NCBI RefSeq assembly: GCF_003051085.1
Contig: NZ_QAOM01000022.1
Span: 1-41,369 of the forward strand
Source: Trichococcus patagoniensis
GTDB taxonomy: Bacteria; Bacillota; Bacilli; Lactobacillales; Aerococcaceae
Length of the DNA: 41,369 nucleotides
Direction of reading: 5' to 3'
The notes under the pieces are model-generated. The model had not been told where the DNA came from. It worked only from the letters and a program-made list of their open reading frames with translations, and ran no database searches. Made by a program: the position numbers and the translations under genes. Of the stretch, positions 17,211 through 25,928 are shown one piece after another (the stretch's first letter is position 1; every line of letters begins with the position of its first letter).

Positions 17211-17906
17211 ATGAACAGATATAAACATATCATTTTTGATTTAGATGATACACTACTTGATTTCCAAGACACGGAAGAGCAGGCTTTAAAAGAAATTATC
17301 ACGTTGTATAAATTGCCTTACAACAAACAGACTATTGCATGTTATAAGGGTATTAATGATAGGTTGTGGTCTCAATTAGAAGAGGGCTTGATTTCTCGCG
17401 AGAAAGTTTTAAAAACACGCTTCTCTTTATTTTTGAAAGAATTTCAGATAGATGAGAGCGGATCAAAAGTTGAGGCGATGTACCGCGAGCATTTAAATCA
17501 AGGGCATTCAACCATTACCCACGCAACTGAATTATTAAACACGTTAAGTAGGCAGGGATACAAATTATATATTGGAACAAACGGCGTAGGCAGTACGCAA
17601 AGAAAAAGATTAGCAGATTCCAAGCTGCAAGGCTATTTTGAAGATATTTTTATATCCGAAGAAATCGGGTATGAGAAACCGAATGCTCTTTTCTTTCAAC
17701 ATATTTTGGATACTTTGAACACAGGGCATAAAGAAGAATTTTTAATGATCGGGGATCGCTTGTCCTCAGATATCAAAGGGGCTCTCAACGTAGGAATGGA
17801 CTGTGTCTGGTTCAACCGTAAAAAAAATCAACCTGAGCCATTAGCACCTAAGAGCACGTACACCGTATCAAATTTAATGGAAATAGCAGCATTATTAGAA
17901 GCATAA
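17211..17906 (+). CDS. HAD-superfamily hydrolase, YjjG-like 5'-nucleotidase
   Basis: A 231-residue haloacid dehalogenase-fold phosphatase. Motif I is IIFDLDDTLLDF, motif II lies in IGTNG, motif III includes the lysine in YEKPNALFF, and motif IV is MIGDRLSSDIKGA. The cap region and length fit the YjjG subfamily, nucleotidases that dephosphorylate (deoxy)pyrimidine monophosphates and non-canonical nucleotides. The start at 17211 follows AGGTGGAG; the longer frame beginning at 16914 overlaps the opposite regulator gene and is rejected. It could provide nucleoside salvage or house-cleaning. A link to the pyrimidine-like amidohydrolase operon is suggestive only. Confidence 0.85.
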   Translation: MNRYKHIIFDLDDTLLDFQDTEEQALKEIITLYKLPYNKQTIACYKGINDRLWSQLEEGLISREKVLKTRFSLFLKEFQIDESGSKVEAMYREHLNQGHSTITHATELLNTLSRQGYKLYIGTNGVGSTQRKRLADSKLQGYFEDIFISEEIGYEKPNALFFQHILDTLNTGHKEEFLMIGDRLSSDIKGALNVGMDCVWFNRKKNQPEPLAPKSTYTVSNLMEIAALLEA

Positions 17907-17942
17907 GGGTGAGGGGAACTTTGCCAAGGACATACGGATCAT

Positions 17943-17990
17943 AAATGAAGACTGCCTCCCGATACACTTATCGGGAGGCAGTCTTCATTT
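17943..17990. terminator. Bidirectional terminator, 22-bp perfect stem
   Basis: Arms 17943-17964 and 17969-17990 (core GACTGCCTCCCGATA) with a four-base loop and A/T-rich flanks. It separates the convergent HAD gene and the M24-fold gene. Confidence 0.9.
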
Positions 17991-18052
17991 AATGGTCCAT
18001 TTTGAATCCAAACTTAGCTTCTGCTGAAATGCCAGGAAAAAAGACGGATAGT

Positions 18053-19441
18053 CTATTCCACCTTTAAAGCTTTTTCTTTCGCTAAATAGAATGGTCGCAA
18101 ATACGCAACTGTGTTGGATAAAGGCAGCACATCCGCACTTAGGTTGATGTTCAGCACATTTTTTAAATAGTTCCGTCTGACAGAAATACGTTCCCATAAT
18201 TCCGGATAGAATTTTTGTATTTCATGCTGCAGATTTTCGTCGGCTATAGCAACGCACTCTTCGGCACTCACTCCTGTATACCCAGGCACCGATGGAATGA
18301 TATCAATTTGCATAATCATTCCACTTTTCAGTTTCTCAGAAGAATCTGCATAGATTGGGGATGCCATCCATTCTTCATCAGATGTCAGGTGCCCAGGATT
18401 CAGGTGCCAATGATACTCATTTTTTGGAAAAACAGCTTCGATAATCTGATACAGTTCATTTCCGGCCATTCCAACTTTTATATTTTCCAGCCAACTTACT
18501 ACAGCCGCGAAATAAGGTTTTGCTACGGCTTCCAAATAATCTCTTTGCTTTTCCGGAAGTTGCTCTGCTTGCTCAACCACAAACCCGGTTCGACTGGATA
18601 AACCACCTTTGAATCCAGTGGTCAAGGACATGGGATCGCCCAATTGAATTTCTTTGTGAGTGGGATATATATTGGCAAATTCAAAACGCTGTCCTGCCGC
18701 CGCAATCGTCACAACTGAATTGTACTGTCCATCGGCGTTCAATAGATTTCCGATTTCTGTTTCTTTGCAGCCCGGTTCAATAGCATTCATGGCACGTAAC
18801 ATACAGCGCGACGACAGGTTAGCGCCATATTCGTAATGCGCGATTTCGTTGGCATTATTTGTCGTCCGGGCTCCGTTATCCCCAATCATCACATACGCAC
18901 CATTAAACAAATCACAACCTGCTGGGATTGTATTTTTGAGGGCATCTACGATAAAGTACGGCACATCAAACAGAGTGGATGGATTGCTTTGTTTAGTTGT
19001 AAACATTTTCCAACCAATCACGCCGATCCGTTTCTTTTTGGCGATACCCAAATCAAGGAATATGGATTCGAGTGTTTTTTCATTCTCCATGGGTTGGTTA
19101 GGCAATGAAAATTGTGGGTAATGAATCAAATCTGCCGGAACACGTGAATGCGCACATAGCTTTAAATTCTCATTGCCCAGAATCAAGGTAAATTTCTCTG
19201 GATTTTCGACAACCAATAGGCCCTCTTCAAAACGGGGAATAAAACCGGTTAAATACTCAAAATTGCCGGCATGTTCCTTATCCGCGTAAATAACCAAAGC
19301 TTCAACGTTTTCTTCACTCATTCTCTGCAACAATTTTTCTTTTCGTTCAGTAATCGTTCCAGCATTTAAAAAGGTAGGGGCGACACGCTCGAACACTTGC
19401 GGCTCGGGTATACGCTCTAATGTAATTTTTCTGTTCAGCAT
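18053..19441 (-). CDS. M24-fold (creatinase/aminopeptidase P-like) protein with a degraded metal site
   Basis: A 462-residue protein with a creatinase-like N-terminal domain (ALVIYADKEHAGNFEYLTGFIPRFEEG) and an M24 pita-bread C-terminal domain. In M24 peptidases the metals are bound by two Asp, one His and two Glu. Here the first Asp region reads GDPMSLTTGF (T274/T275), the second reads GLSSRTGF (S283), His is kept in NPGHLTSDEEW (H351), the first Glu site reads MQIDIIP (D380), and a Glu is kept in SAEECVAIA. Thus both Asp ligands are missing. Creatinase itself is a metal-free M24 member, so a non-peptidase hydrolase is plausible. The start at 19441 follows AAGGAG. Substrate unknown. Confidence 0.78.
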   Translation of the reverse strand: MLNRKITLERIPEPQVFERVAPTFLNAGTITERKEKLLQRMSEENVEALVIYADKEHAGNFEYLTGFIPRFEEGLLVVENPEKFTLILGNENLKLCAHSRVPADLIHYPQFSLPNQPMENEKTLESIFLDLGIAKKKRIGVIGWKMFTTKQSNPSTLFDVPYFIVDALKNTIPAGCDLFNGAYVMIGDNGARTTNNANEIAHYEYGANLSSRCMLRAMNAIEPGCKETEIGNLLNADGQYNSVVTIAAAGQRFEFANIYPTHKEIQLGDPMSLTTGFKGGLSSRTGFVVEQAEQLPEKQRDYLEAVAKPYFAAVVSWLENIKVGMAGNELYQIIEAVFPKNEYHWHLNPGHLTSDEEWMASPIYADSSEKLKSGMIMQIDIIPSVPGYTGVSAEECVAIADENLQHEIQKFYPELWERISVRRNYLKNVLNINLSADVLPLSNTVAYLRPFYLAKEKALKVE

Positions 19442-19459
19442 ACTATTCTCCTTTTTCAT

Positions 19460-19850
19460 CTTTGATAATAGCCTCTACGACATTTTTAAATCAACATCCG
19501 CATTCTTATTGTTTTGATTGCCTTACAGCGCGGTAACGATAGGCCTTCGTTACCGGCAAGAATTTTACGAAAAAAATAGGCTGATGCCTACCGCCATTCA
19601 TCTCTCGCCTACTCATTGGGCTGCGTCCTTTTCATTCCTAGAGGTAGGAGTCTTCTGGCCGAAAATGATAAATGGCACTACTCTGTATCCCCGTCGGAAA
19701 TTGTTTTACTCTTTCAAACAAAGCCCGTGTGAGGCCACCTTTAACGATATCATATTGTTGAGCACTAATTGCTGGCTTTGAAAGGCCTTATTCTGAATTT
19801 TTATCTTCAAGATTGAGTAAAAGGAGTTTTTCCGTTAATAAGGTCTCATT
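19460..19850 (-). promoter_or_regulatory. Structured leader region upstream of the M24-fold gene
   Basis: About 390 bases with no credible gene; the plus-strand frame at 19518-19781 has no family resemblance. On the minus strand a short hairpin GTAGGC-ATCA-GCCTA is followed by seven T (19569-19590). Downstream of it lies GGTAACGA with its complement (19532-19539 and 19547-19554). This could be a transcription-attenuating leader, or the remnant of an insertion element. No known riboswitch class was recognised. Confidence 0.3.
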
Positions 19851-19853
19851 TCC

Positions 19854-20552
19854 TTATTTGTTGTTTTCATTTGATGCTTTTACAGTTGCCTCAACCATAT
19901 CTCTCAGCATTTTTTGGGGGGCTTTTGCCTTCACTATACCACTAGTGCATCCAACTCCATCAGCTTGCAGCAAAATTGTTCTATAGACATCATCTGCCGT
20001 GCTTATTCCAGCTGCTTGCATAACTAACACATTCGGATTAAGACTCTTAACAGCTTCGATTGTTTCTTTAACATAGCTCTCATCACTTGTTTTACCGGTA
20101 CCAATTAAATCTGAAGGTTCGCACAGAATAATATCGGGATTTAGCATTGTGATTGCCTTTGCCTCTGCAATTGAATCTGCACATACAATTGTTATCATTT
20201 CAAGTTCAGCTGCGCGCGTAATTGCTTTAGCTAATCCGTTCAGAGTTAAGGGACGTTCAGCGTGATTTAGAAATACTGCACGTGCACCTGCTTCATAAAG
20301 TGATTCGGGTAACACATGACCCATTCCTTTATCCGGATTAATGCCATCTAAATGCTGAGCTGTCACAATAATATTTTTGGAATTTGATGAAACGGCTGCA
20401 ATATCGGCGAAGGGCGCGGTTACGAAAATTGAAATCGGAAATTCTTCCGCTAGCGCATCTGCTTCTCTAACTAGTTCCAATAAGTTTTCTCCAAACAAAT
20501 AGGATTTGGGGTTAAAAACAAAGAATGGTGTGTGGATATTAGTTTTTGCCAT
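19854..20552 (-). CDS. Triosephosphate isomerase-family protein (TIM paralogue)
   Basis: A 232-residue TIM-barrel protein. The three catalytic positions of triosephosphate isomerase are visible: Lys in FNPKSYL near the N-terminus, His in FLNHAERP, and Glu in CEPSDLIGTG. The phosphate-binding end GVGCTSGIVKA is also present. It is shorter than housekeeping TpiA (about 250) and its motifs deviate (NHAER for GHSER, CEPSDL for YEPVWA). Such paralogues isomerise other small phosphosugars or act in erythritol or rare sugar pathways. AAAGGAGAAAATC precedes the ATG. No glycolytic neighbours are present, so it is probably not the only TpiA of the cell. Confidence 0.8.
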   Translation of the reverse strand: MAKTNIHTPFFVFNPKSYLFGENLLELVREADALAEEFPISIFVTAPFADIAAVSSNSKNIIVTAQHLDGINPDKGMGHVLPESLYEAGARAVFLNHAERPLTLNGLAKAITRAAELEMITIVCADSIAEAKAITMLNPDIILCEPSDLIGTGKTSDESYVKETIEAVKSLNPNVLVMQAAGISTADDVYRTILLQADGVGCTSGIVKAKAPQKMLRDMVEATVKASNENNK

Positions 20553-20593
20553 GATTTTCTCCTTTCATTTATCAAATGCTCGAATTTCCCTAA

Positions 20594-20836
20594 CTAACTT
20601 TTCAATATTTTCTTCTTTTGTTGGTACTCTTCGTCAGATAATTCTCCTTTTGCATAACGCTGATTAAGGATTTCAAGTGCCTCATCTCGGCCATTTGAAG
20701 TTGTGCCAGCATTATTGCCTCCCTGGACTAGTTTCATCACAACATACACGATGATAACTATTAAAATTACTAGGAGGATAATCATCATGAAAATTCCCCA
20801 GCCACCCATCATGTTATATCCGTAATAATTCATCAT
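20594..20836 (-). CDS. Small membrane protein with C-terminal SHOCT domain
   Basis: An 80-residue protein. A glycine/methionine/tyrosine-rich N-terminus (MMNYYGYNMMGGWG) precedes one long hydrophobic helix (about 15-37), a polar linker and a SHOCT motif (EALEILNQRYAKGELSDEEYQQKKKIL). SHOCT domains are short helices found at the ends of many membrane proteins and are thought to mediate oligomerisation. The gene lies 19 bases after the PepSY-like gene and is probably in one transcript with it. Methionine-rich tails are common in copper-handling proteins, but no metal site is defined here. Confidence 0.8.
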   Translation of the reverse strand: MMNYYGYNMMGGWGIFMMIILLVILIVIIVYVVMKLVQGGNNAGTTSNGRDEALEILNQRYAKGELSDEEYQQKKKILKS

Positions 20837-20855
20837 TTTCCCCGCTCCCCTTCTG

Positions 20856-21545
20856 CTAATGTTCAGAAATCACTTGTTCCAAATCGCCATGCCAATCATG
20901 GTGCCAGACTTCTCCGGTAAGGTCATTGACACTCAACATCCCGATTACTTTGTCGTCTTCCTCGATATGAAAAGTGTAATAACCATAAAACGCGTGCCCC
21001 TCACCCTGAACAGAAAAAGTTGCCCCAAACTGGCTCTTCACAAAATCGTCTGCAATTTTGACTGCTTCTGTCCGGTCCACATTTGCCGTATACGTTGTGT
21101 TCGTATTGTAGCGTAAGGAGCCTCCCATCATCATGCTATATTTCTCATTCCACATCATGTTGGGACCTGGCTCGGGGTAAATCTGTCCCGTGTAAGGATT
21201 GGCCAAGATTTCCATTGCCCCTCTGCCGGTATCTTTCTCTTCCACTGAAACGTAGTAATCCGCATCGGTGAAGACAAAAATATCCGCCACTTGAAGGTTA
21301 TTCCCATAACCCTTCAAGTAATTTTCCACATCCGACAGGATCTGGTCGGGTGTCAATTTCTCATTACTGCTGTTCTGGTTGCTGTTGACTCTGCCACCCA
21401 TCATGCCGTTGCTGTAATACCCTTGATTGTAACCGACTGTTCCAACACTTTTTGTGAACATAAACATCCAGATGCTGTACCCAATCAATATGGCAATTGC
21501 ACCAAACAGAATCACACCCCACACTAATGGATGCTTGTTTTTCAT
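20856..21545 (-). CDS. Membrane-anchored PepSY-like protein
   Basis: A 229-residue protein with one N-terminal membrane helix (about 7-29) and an extracytoplasmic region rich in Gly, Asn, Met and Tyr (NQGYYSNGMMGG, MMMGGSLRYN). Two repeated folds resembling PepSY domains are visible, one around LTPDQILSDVENYLKGYG to NPYTGQIYPEPG and one around DRTEAVKIADDFVKSQFG to VNDLTGEVWHHDWHGD. The start at 21545 is preferred over the ATG seven codons earlier because AAGGCGAG lies upstream. It pairs with the SHOCT protein after it. Function is unknown; Met- and His-rich patches hint at metal binding, which is inference. Confidence 0.75.
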   Translation of the reverse strand: MKNKHPLVWGVILFGAIAILIGYSIWMFMFTKSVGTVGYNQGYYSNGMMGGRVNSNQNSSNEKLTPDQILSDVENYLKGYGNNLQVADIFVFTDADYYVSVEEKDTGRGAMEILANPYTGQIYPEPGPNMMWNEKYSMMMGGSLRYNTNTTYTANVDRTEAVKIADDFVKSQFGATFSVQGEGHAFYGYYTFHIEEDDKVIGMLSVNDLTGEVWHHDWHGDLEQVISEH

Positions 21546-21858
21546 GTACTCGCCTTCTTTCTCCACTAAACCTTTAAAGCGATTCTGGAGCGGTAGTTCG
21601 TCTTTTGAAGTTTTGATAAATTATGCTTACAGAAATCCGTGGCATCAACGATCGTCTCTACATTGTTAATTATAGTACCCTTGATTACTAAACACCAATT
21701 CGTGCTACTTATGAATACGTTGAGAATTTGTTAACCCTAATATACCGGAGCAATGTGTAGATTTAATGGAGATTTGATTCTTCATACGGTCTACATAATC
21801 ACCTAGTATGCTATGACTATGAAATCAAAAAAATAATCCGGAAAGAAGGATATAGACT
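21546..21858. other. Divergent intergenic region
   Basis: A 313-base gap between a minus-strand and a plus-strand gene. A candidate promoter for the PepSY-like gene has TATAAT at 21669-21674 (minus) with TTGGTG at 21693-21698, 18 bases apart. No coding frame or RNA was recognised. Confidence 0.4.
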
Positions 21859-22035
21859 ATGCAAATAACTTTATTTTTCATTTTAATACTAATGGTTCCT
21901 GTTTTGACGATGGTAATCGTAAGTGCAGTTCGTAAACATAATTCTGCTTTAAGGGCAGATGTAAAAAGATTGCGGGTAGAAAATGGGGACTTGAGAAAAG
22001 AGCTTCTAAAACGCGGCATCATCGAATATGTTTAA
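21859..22035 (+). CDS. Small membrane protein with basic coiled-coil-like tail (58 aa)
   Basis: A short gene of 58 codons. GAAAGAAGGATATAGACT precedes the ATG. The product has one hydrophobic helix (about residues 3-23) followed by a charged amphipathic stretch (RADVKRLRVENGDLRKELLKRG) typical of a short coiled coil. A perfect convergent terminator follows it. The minus-strand frame over the same bases (21825-22022) lacks these signs. Function unknown; it could be a membrane-anchored adaptor or envelope-stress type microprotein. Confidence 0.7.
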   Translation: MQITLFFILILMVPVLTMVIVSAVRKHNSALRADVKRLRVENGDLRKELLKRGIIEYV

Positions 22036-22050
22036 TTGTGATCGAAAAAA

Positions 22051-22100
22051 ACCATAAGAAAAAGCATGCAGACAAAGGTCTCCATGCTTTTTCTTATGGT
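22051..22100. terminator. Bidirectional terminator
   Basis: An 18-bp stem, arms ACCATAAGAAAAAGCATG (22051-22068) and its complement (22083-22100), with A/T-rich flanks, between the small membrane protein gene and the convergent FTR1 gene. Confidence 0.9.
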
Positions 22101-22135
22101 GCATAAATACGAACATAATGGGAATTTGATTCAGC

Positions 22136-22978
22136 TTAGATGGTTAAATTCAATTTACGCGCTTCTTTTTTTGTTTCCTTGTGCCAAATATAAAAAAGCG
22201 AACCCGTATAGGCGTATTGCAGAATGAATTGCAGTATTTCCGGCTTTGAATACCATCCGAACAGGACATACAGAGGCAAGCCTAGCAGTCCTTCTTTATG
22301 GTAAAAAACGGTCTCAGAGAGATCAAAAGCTTTTATGAACAGCGGATTATCGCTGGATAACAGGTTCATCGAGCCAAGCGCGGACAAACCTTCATGAATG
22401 CCATAACCAAGCAAAAAGCCGGCTTGCAGGATAAGATAGGCCAAAGTGATGTTGAACAGAATCCTCAAGTTGACTTTCACCAGCGAATGATTGATCAGGA
22501 CTGCCAAAACCAACGCTGCTGCAATTCCCGCAAACAAGGCTGCGAGTGCGTACTGCCCGGCAAAAGTGAAGATTGCGACCTCTACTCCTTCACGCGCCAC
22601 CATTATGAAAGCGACGCTGGCAATTCCAAGAGCAGATAGGTTTTGGCTGACACTGGTTTCCACAGTCGAAACCATGTTTCTGCCGTGCTTGATCATCCAG
22701 TAAATGAACGTAGTAACCAATATCAACGCAACAAAACTTGCTCCGCTCTCCCATAATTTCGCCACTTGATCCATTCGGTCGATCGCTTTGGACAGAATAT
22801 AAAGAATGCCCCCGATACCCAGTGAAGCAACAATGCCACTGATTGTCCCGTAGTAAACATATTTTCGCAACTGTTCATTTTTGCTTTTCCTTAAATACTG
22901 AAGAATGATGCTGACGATAAGGAATGCTTCGAGGCCTTCCCTGAAACCCATGATAAATGCGGGCAGAAATGTATCCAT
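22136..22978 (-). CDS. FTR1/EfeU-family high-affinity iron permease
   Basis: A 280-residue membrane protein with about seven helices. Both iron-handling motifs of the family are present: R13-E-G-L-E17 in helix 1 and R129-E-G-V-E133 in the fourth hydrophobic segment. EfeU takes up iron across the cytoplasmic membrane, usually with EfeO and EfeB, but no such partners are next to it here. A perfect 7-1-7 Fur box lies 54 bases upstream of the start, so induction under iron limitation is expected. It has its own terminator and is probably monocistronic. Confidence 0.9.
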   Translation of the reverse strand: MDTFLPAFIMGFREGLEAFLIVSIILQYLRKSKNEQLRKYVYYGTISGIVASLGIGGILYILSKAIDRMDQVAKLWESGASFVALILVTTFIYWMIKHGRNMVSTVETSVSQNLSALGIASVAFIMVAREGVEVAIFTFAGQYALAALFAGIAAALVLAVLINHSLVKVNLRILFNITLAYLILQAGFLLGYGIHEGLSALGSMNLLSSDNPLFIKAFDLSETVFYHKEGLLGLPLYVLFGWYSKPEILQFILQYAYTGSLFYIWHKETKKEARKLNLTI

Positions 22979-23031
22979 ATTGATTCTCCTTTAAATGTAT
23001 TAGTCCAGGCCGTATCAACCCACAACTCAAT

Positions 23032-23046
23032 TGAGAATGATTCTCA
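23032..23046. promoter_or_regulatory. Fur box upstream of the FTR1 permease
   Basis: TGAGAATGATTCTCA is a 7-1-7 inverted repeat closely matching the Bacillus Fur box TGATAATNATTATCA. It sits just upstream of the iron permease gene. Confidence 0.85.
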
Positions 23047-23234
23047 TTTACATCATTATGGGGGCATCTGTTTGACTTGTCAATGAGAAAATTCTAATTT
23101 TAATAGATATCGTTCTATCCGAGTCGTTGTCAGAAAAAATGAAAGAAAATGGAGCTGTATGGGAATAGAATTTATAATGAGATAACCCGTCAAAACCATT
23201 TTGGTGGGGATGCACTGGCATCGAGGGCTCCTAT

Positions 23235-23274
23235 GTATACATATGTATACGTTTATTTACATATGTGTTATAAT
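23235..23274 (+). promoter_or_regulatory. relB promoter with double operator
   Basis: A perfect 16-bp palindrome GTATACATATGTATAC (23235-23250) contains the core ACATATGT, which recurs at 23259-23266, exactly 20 bases or about two helical turns later. An extended -10 TGTTATAAT ends at 23274. This is a typical layout for autoregulation by a ribbon-helix-helix antitoxin. Confidence 0.65.
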
Positions 23275-23302
23275 AGTTGCATATTAAAGGAGGCGAATTT
23301 CC

Positions 23303-23593
23303 ATGGCTACAATCAGAATTGATGATGAACTCAAAAAAGATGCTGACAAAATGTTTGATGAAGTTGGGATGAATACTTCAGTTGCAGTAAAAATATTTCT
23401 TACGAGATTTGTCAAAACAGGTAAATTTCCCTTTGAAATTGAATCCTTCGATTATCAACCAAATGAAGAAACAAAAAAAGCATTTGAAGAAACTACTGAC
23501 ATGATAAAGAGATCAGATTTGGAGAATGAGGAAGATTTAAACAGCTACTTCTCAAGAATGAAACGAGAAGCAGATGAGGAAATGCATGCTTAA
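23303..23593 (+). CDS. RelB/DinJ-family antitoxin
   Basis: A 96-residue protein. The N-terminus (MATIRIDDELKKDADKMFDEVGMNTSVAVKIFLTRFVKTGKFPFEI) is the ribbon-helix-helix DNA-binding domain of RelB/DinJ antitoxins. The acidic C-terminus (about 55-96) is the toxin-binding tail. AAAGGAGGCGAATTTCC precedes the ATG. Its stop overlaps the start of the toxin gene by eight bases. The toxin frame is broken, so this antitoxin now stands without its normal partner. It may still bind its own operator or neutralise related toxins elsewhere. Confidence 0.88.
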   Translation: MATIRIDDELKKDADKMFDEVGMNTSVAVKIFLTRFVKTGKFPFEIESFDYQPNEETKKAFEETTDMIKRSDLENEEDLNSYFSRMKREADEEMHA

Positions 23594-23877
23594 TTTCAAA
23601 ACAACTTCAAGGTTTGACAAAGACTTAAAAAAATTAATTAAGCAAGGTAAGCCAATAGAAAAATTACAGTCAGCAATGAATTTGCTGATTTAATGAAGAG
23701 GAATTAGGAAGCGAGTTCAAACTTCATCCATTAGAACCAAAAAATCAAATACCTAAGCGTTGGGATATCCATATTGGAGGGAAAAATAGCGATTGGGTGT
23801 TAATTTTTTACTATGCGCCTTCTCGTAACACTATTATTTTTGAGCGTACAGGCAGTCATGCAGATCTTTTCAAATAG
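23586..23877 (+). pseudogene. Frameshifted YafQ-family (RelE superfamily) mRNA interferase toxin
   Basis: The reading begins MLNFKTTSRFDKDLKKLIKQGKPI, as in YafQ-like toxins, and stops after 35 residues at 23691. A different frame continues with EELGSEFKLHPLEPKNQIP, then WDIHIGGKNSDWVLIFYYAP and ends ERTGSHADLFK, the typical C-terminus of the family. The total length (292 bases) is one base off a multiple of three, so a single indel around 23670-23692 explains it. Catalytic His residues of the C-terminal part are still encoded. The toxin is almost certainly inactive unless frameshifting or a sequencing error is involved. Confidence 0.85.
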
Positions 23878-23907
23878 ACATAACTCAACTTTTACATCAG
23901 AAAAAAT

Positions 23908-23947
23908 AAAGAAGATGACCCGATTGCTTATCGAGATCATCTTCTTT
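23908..23947 (+). terminator. Terminator-like hairpin after the toxin pseudogene
   Basis: Arms AAAGAAGATGA and TCATCTTCTTT around a loop of about 16 bases. The U-tract is weak. It separates the toxin-antitoxin locus from the EamA gene. Confidence 0.6.
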
Positions 23948-24071
23948 ATGTTGCATCTTGCATGCCTTTTTTTCATTAAATTATCCTATAATTATACCAA
24001 AAAGAGAATTTATAAAGATGAATGAATTTTCACCAGGAGTGACTTGTTTATTCAAGAAAGCGAAGGGAAAA

Positions 24072-24938
24072 ATGCAAAAGACAAAAAATCAGGCTCAACT
24101 ATATGCTTTTGTTACAGTGCTGCTGTGGGCATCGGCATTTGTTTTTACAAAAATCGCGCTGACTTACTATACCGCAGAAGCGATAGGCGTTCTTCGTTAT
24201 GTGATCGCCTCTCTATTATTTATAGCAATCGGAATTTTTTACAAAATTGGATTGCCGGAGAAAAAGGATATCCCTAAATTCCTGCTAGCCGGCGTTTTAG
24301 GTTTTGCGCTATATATGATCACCTTCAACCAAGCATCCAAATCGCTGACGGCAGCAACGGGCAGTGTTGTCATCGCATCAGCACCTATCCTGACTGCTCT
24401 GTTCGCACGAATCATTTTCAAGGAAAAAATCAAGGTCTTGGGATGGATCGCAATCATCATCGAATTTTTCGGGATTCTGATTTTGACGTTATGGAACGGC
24501 ATCCTTTCGGTGAACGCAGGCATTTTCTGGATGTTTGGCGCAGCTGTCTGCATCAGCGGCTATAATCTGCTGCAACGTTCTTTACTGAAAAAATATTCTG
24601 CCTTACAAGCAACAGCTTACAGCGTTTTGGCTGGAACCCTATTTCTGCTGTGGTTTTTACCGGATGCGACAGTACAATTCGGCAATGCCCCTCTCCAGCA
24701 ATTGTTGGTGATGGGTTTTCTGGGTGTTTTCCCAAGTGCACTTGCGTATATGTTGTGGTCAAAAGCACTAACGATGGCGCGAAAAACAAGCGATATAACG
24801 AATTATATGTTTGTTACTCCTTTATTGGCCGCTTTTATGGGCTTCCTCATAATGGGAGAGATCCCTACCTTGGCGACATACGTTGGTGGGTTGATGATAT
24901 TTGCAGGATTGTTGTTGTTCAAAAAATCCAATACGTGA
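24072..24938 (+). CDS. EamA/DMT-family transporter
   Basis: A 288-residue membrane protein with ten predicted helices in two EamA halves (about 10-140 and 150-288). Typical features are LLWASAFVFTKIAL near the N-terminus, LRYVIASLLF, and the second-half start ISGYNLLQRSLLKKYSALQATAYSVLAG, then FLGVFPSALAYMLWSKAL. The family exports metabolites such as amino acids or nucleosides; substrate unknown. The start at 24072 follows GAAGGG; the 38-residue upstream extension is unlikely. A -10-like TATAAT at 23987-23992 gives a leader of about 75 bases. Confidence 0.85.
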   Translation: MQKTKNQAQLYAFVTVLLWASAFVFTKIALTYYTAEAIGVLRYVIASLLFIAIGIFYKIGLPEKKDIPKFLLAGVLGFALYMITFNQASKSLTAATGSVVIASAPILTALFARIIFKEKIKVLGWIAIIIEFFGILILTLWNGILSVNAGIFWMFGAAVCISGYNLLQRSLLKKYSALQATAYSVLAGTLFLLWFLPDATVQFGNAPLQQLLVMGFLGVFPSALAYMLWSKALTMARKTSDITNYMFVTPLLAAFMGFLIMGEIPTLATYVGGLMIFAGLLLFKKSNT

Positions 24939-24968
24939 TTACGCGAAATCATATAGAGCAGAAATGGT

Positions 24969-25007
24969 ATGCAAAAAAGCACAGAAATCAATCTGTGCTT
25001 TTTTGCA
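24969..25007. terminator. Bidirectional terminator
   Basis: Arms GCAAAAAAGCACAGA and TCTGTGCTTTTTTGC between the convergent EamA and map genes. The A and T runs are inside the stem. Confidence 0.85.
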
Positions 25008-25059
25008 TGCAAGTATTTGTCATTGTCCCGCAAACGCGCCTATTGGAGTTTCAAATCTC

Positions 25060-25812
<753 letters not shown>

Positions 25813-25928
25813 TCACTTCTTAAAGCATTTTTGATTATCATTCCAGTTAGATTTTATCACAAAAGGAACGGATTGTTCCCCAGCGACATAGCTTATTTAG
25901 GGAATGTTAATTATTTCTCCAAATTCCC

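Noticed and set aside
18053-19441. Ordinary Xaa-Pro aminopeptidase
   Set aside because: Two Asp metal ligands are missing, so normal dinuclear metallopeptidase chemistry is unlikely.
19518-19781. 87-codon plus-strand ORF
   Set aside because: No domain or start signal, and it lies across the hairpins of the leader region.
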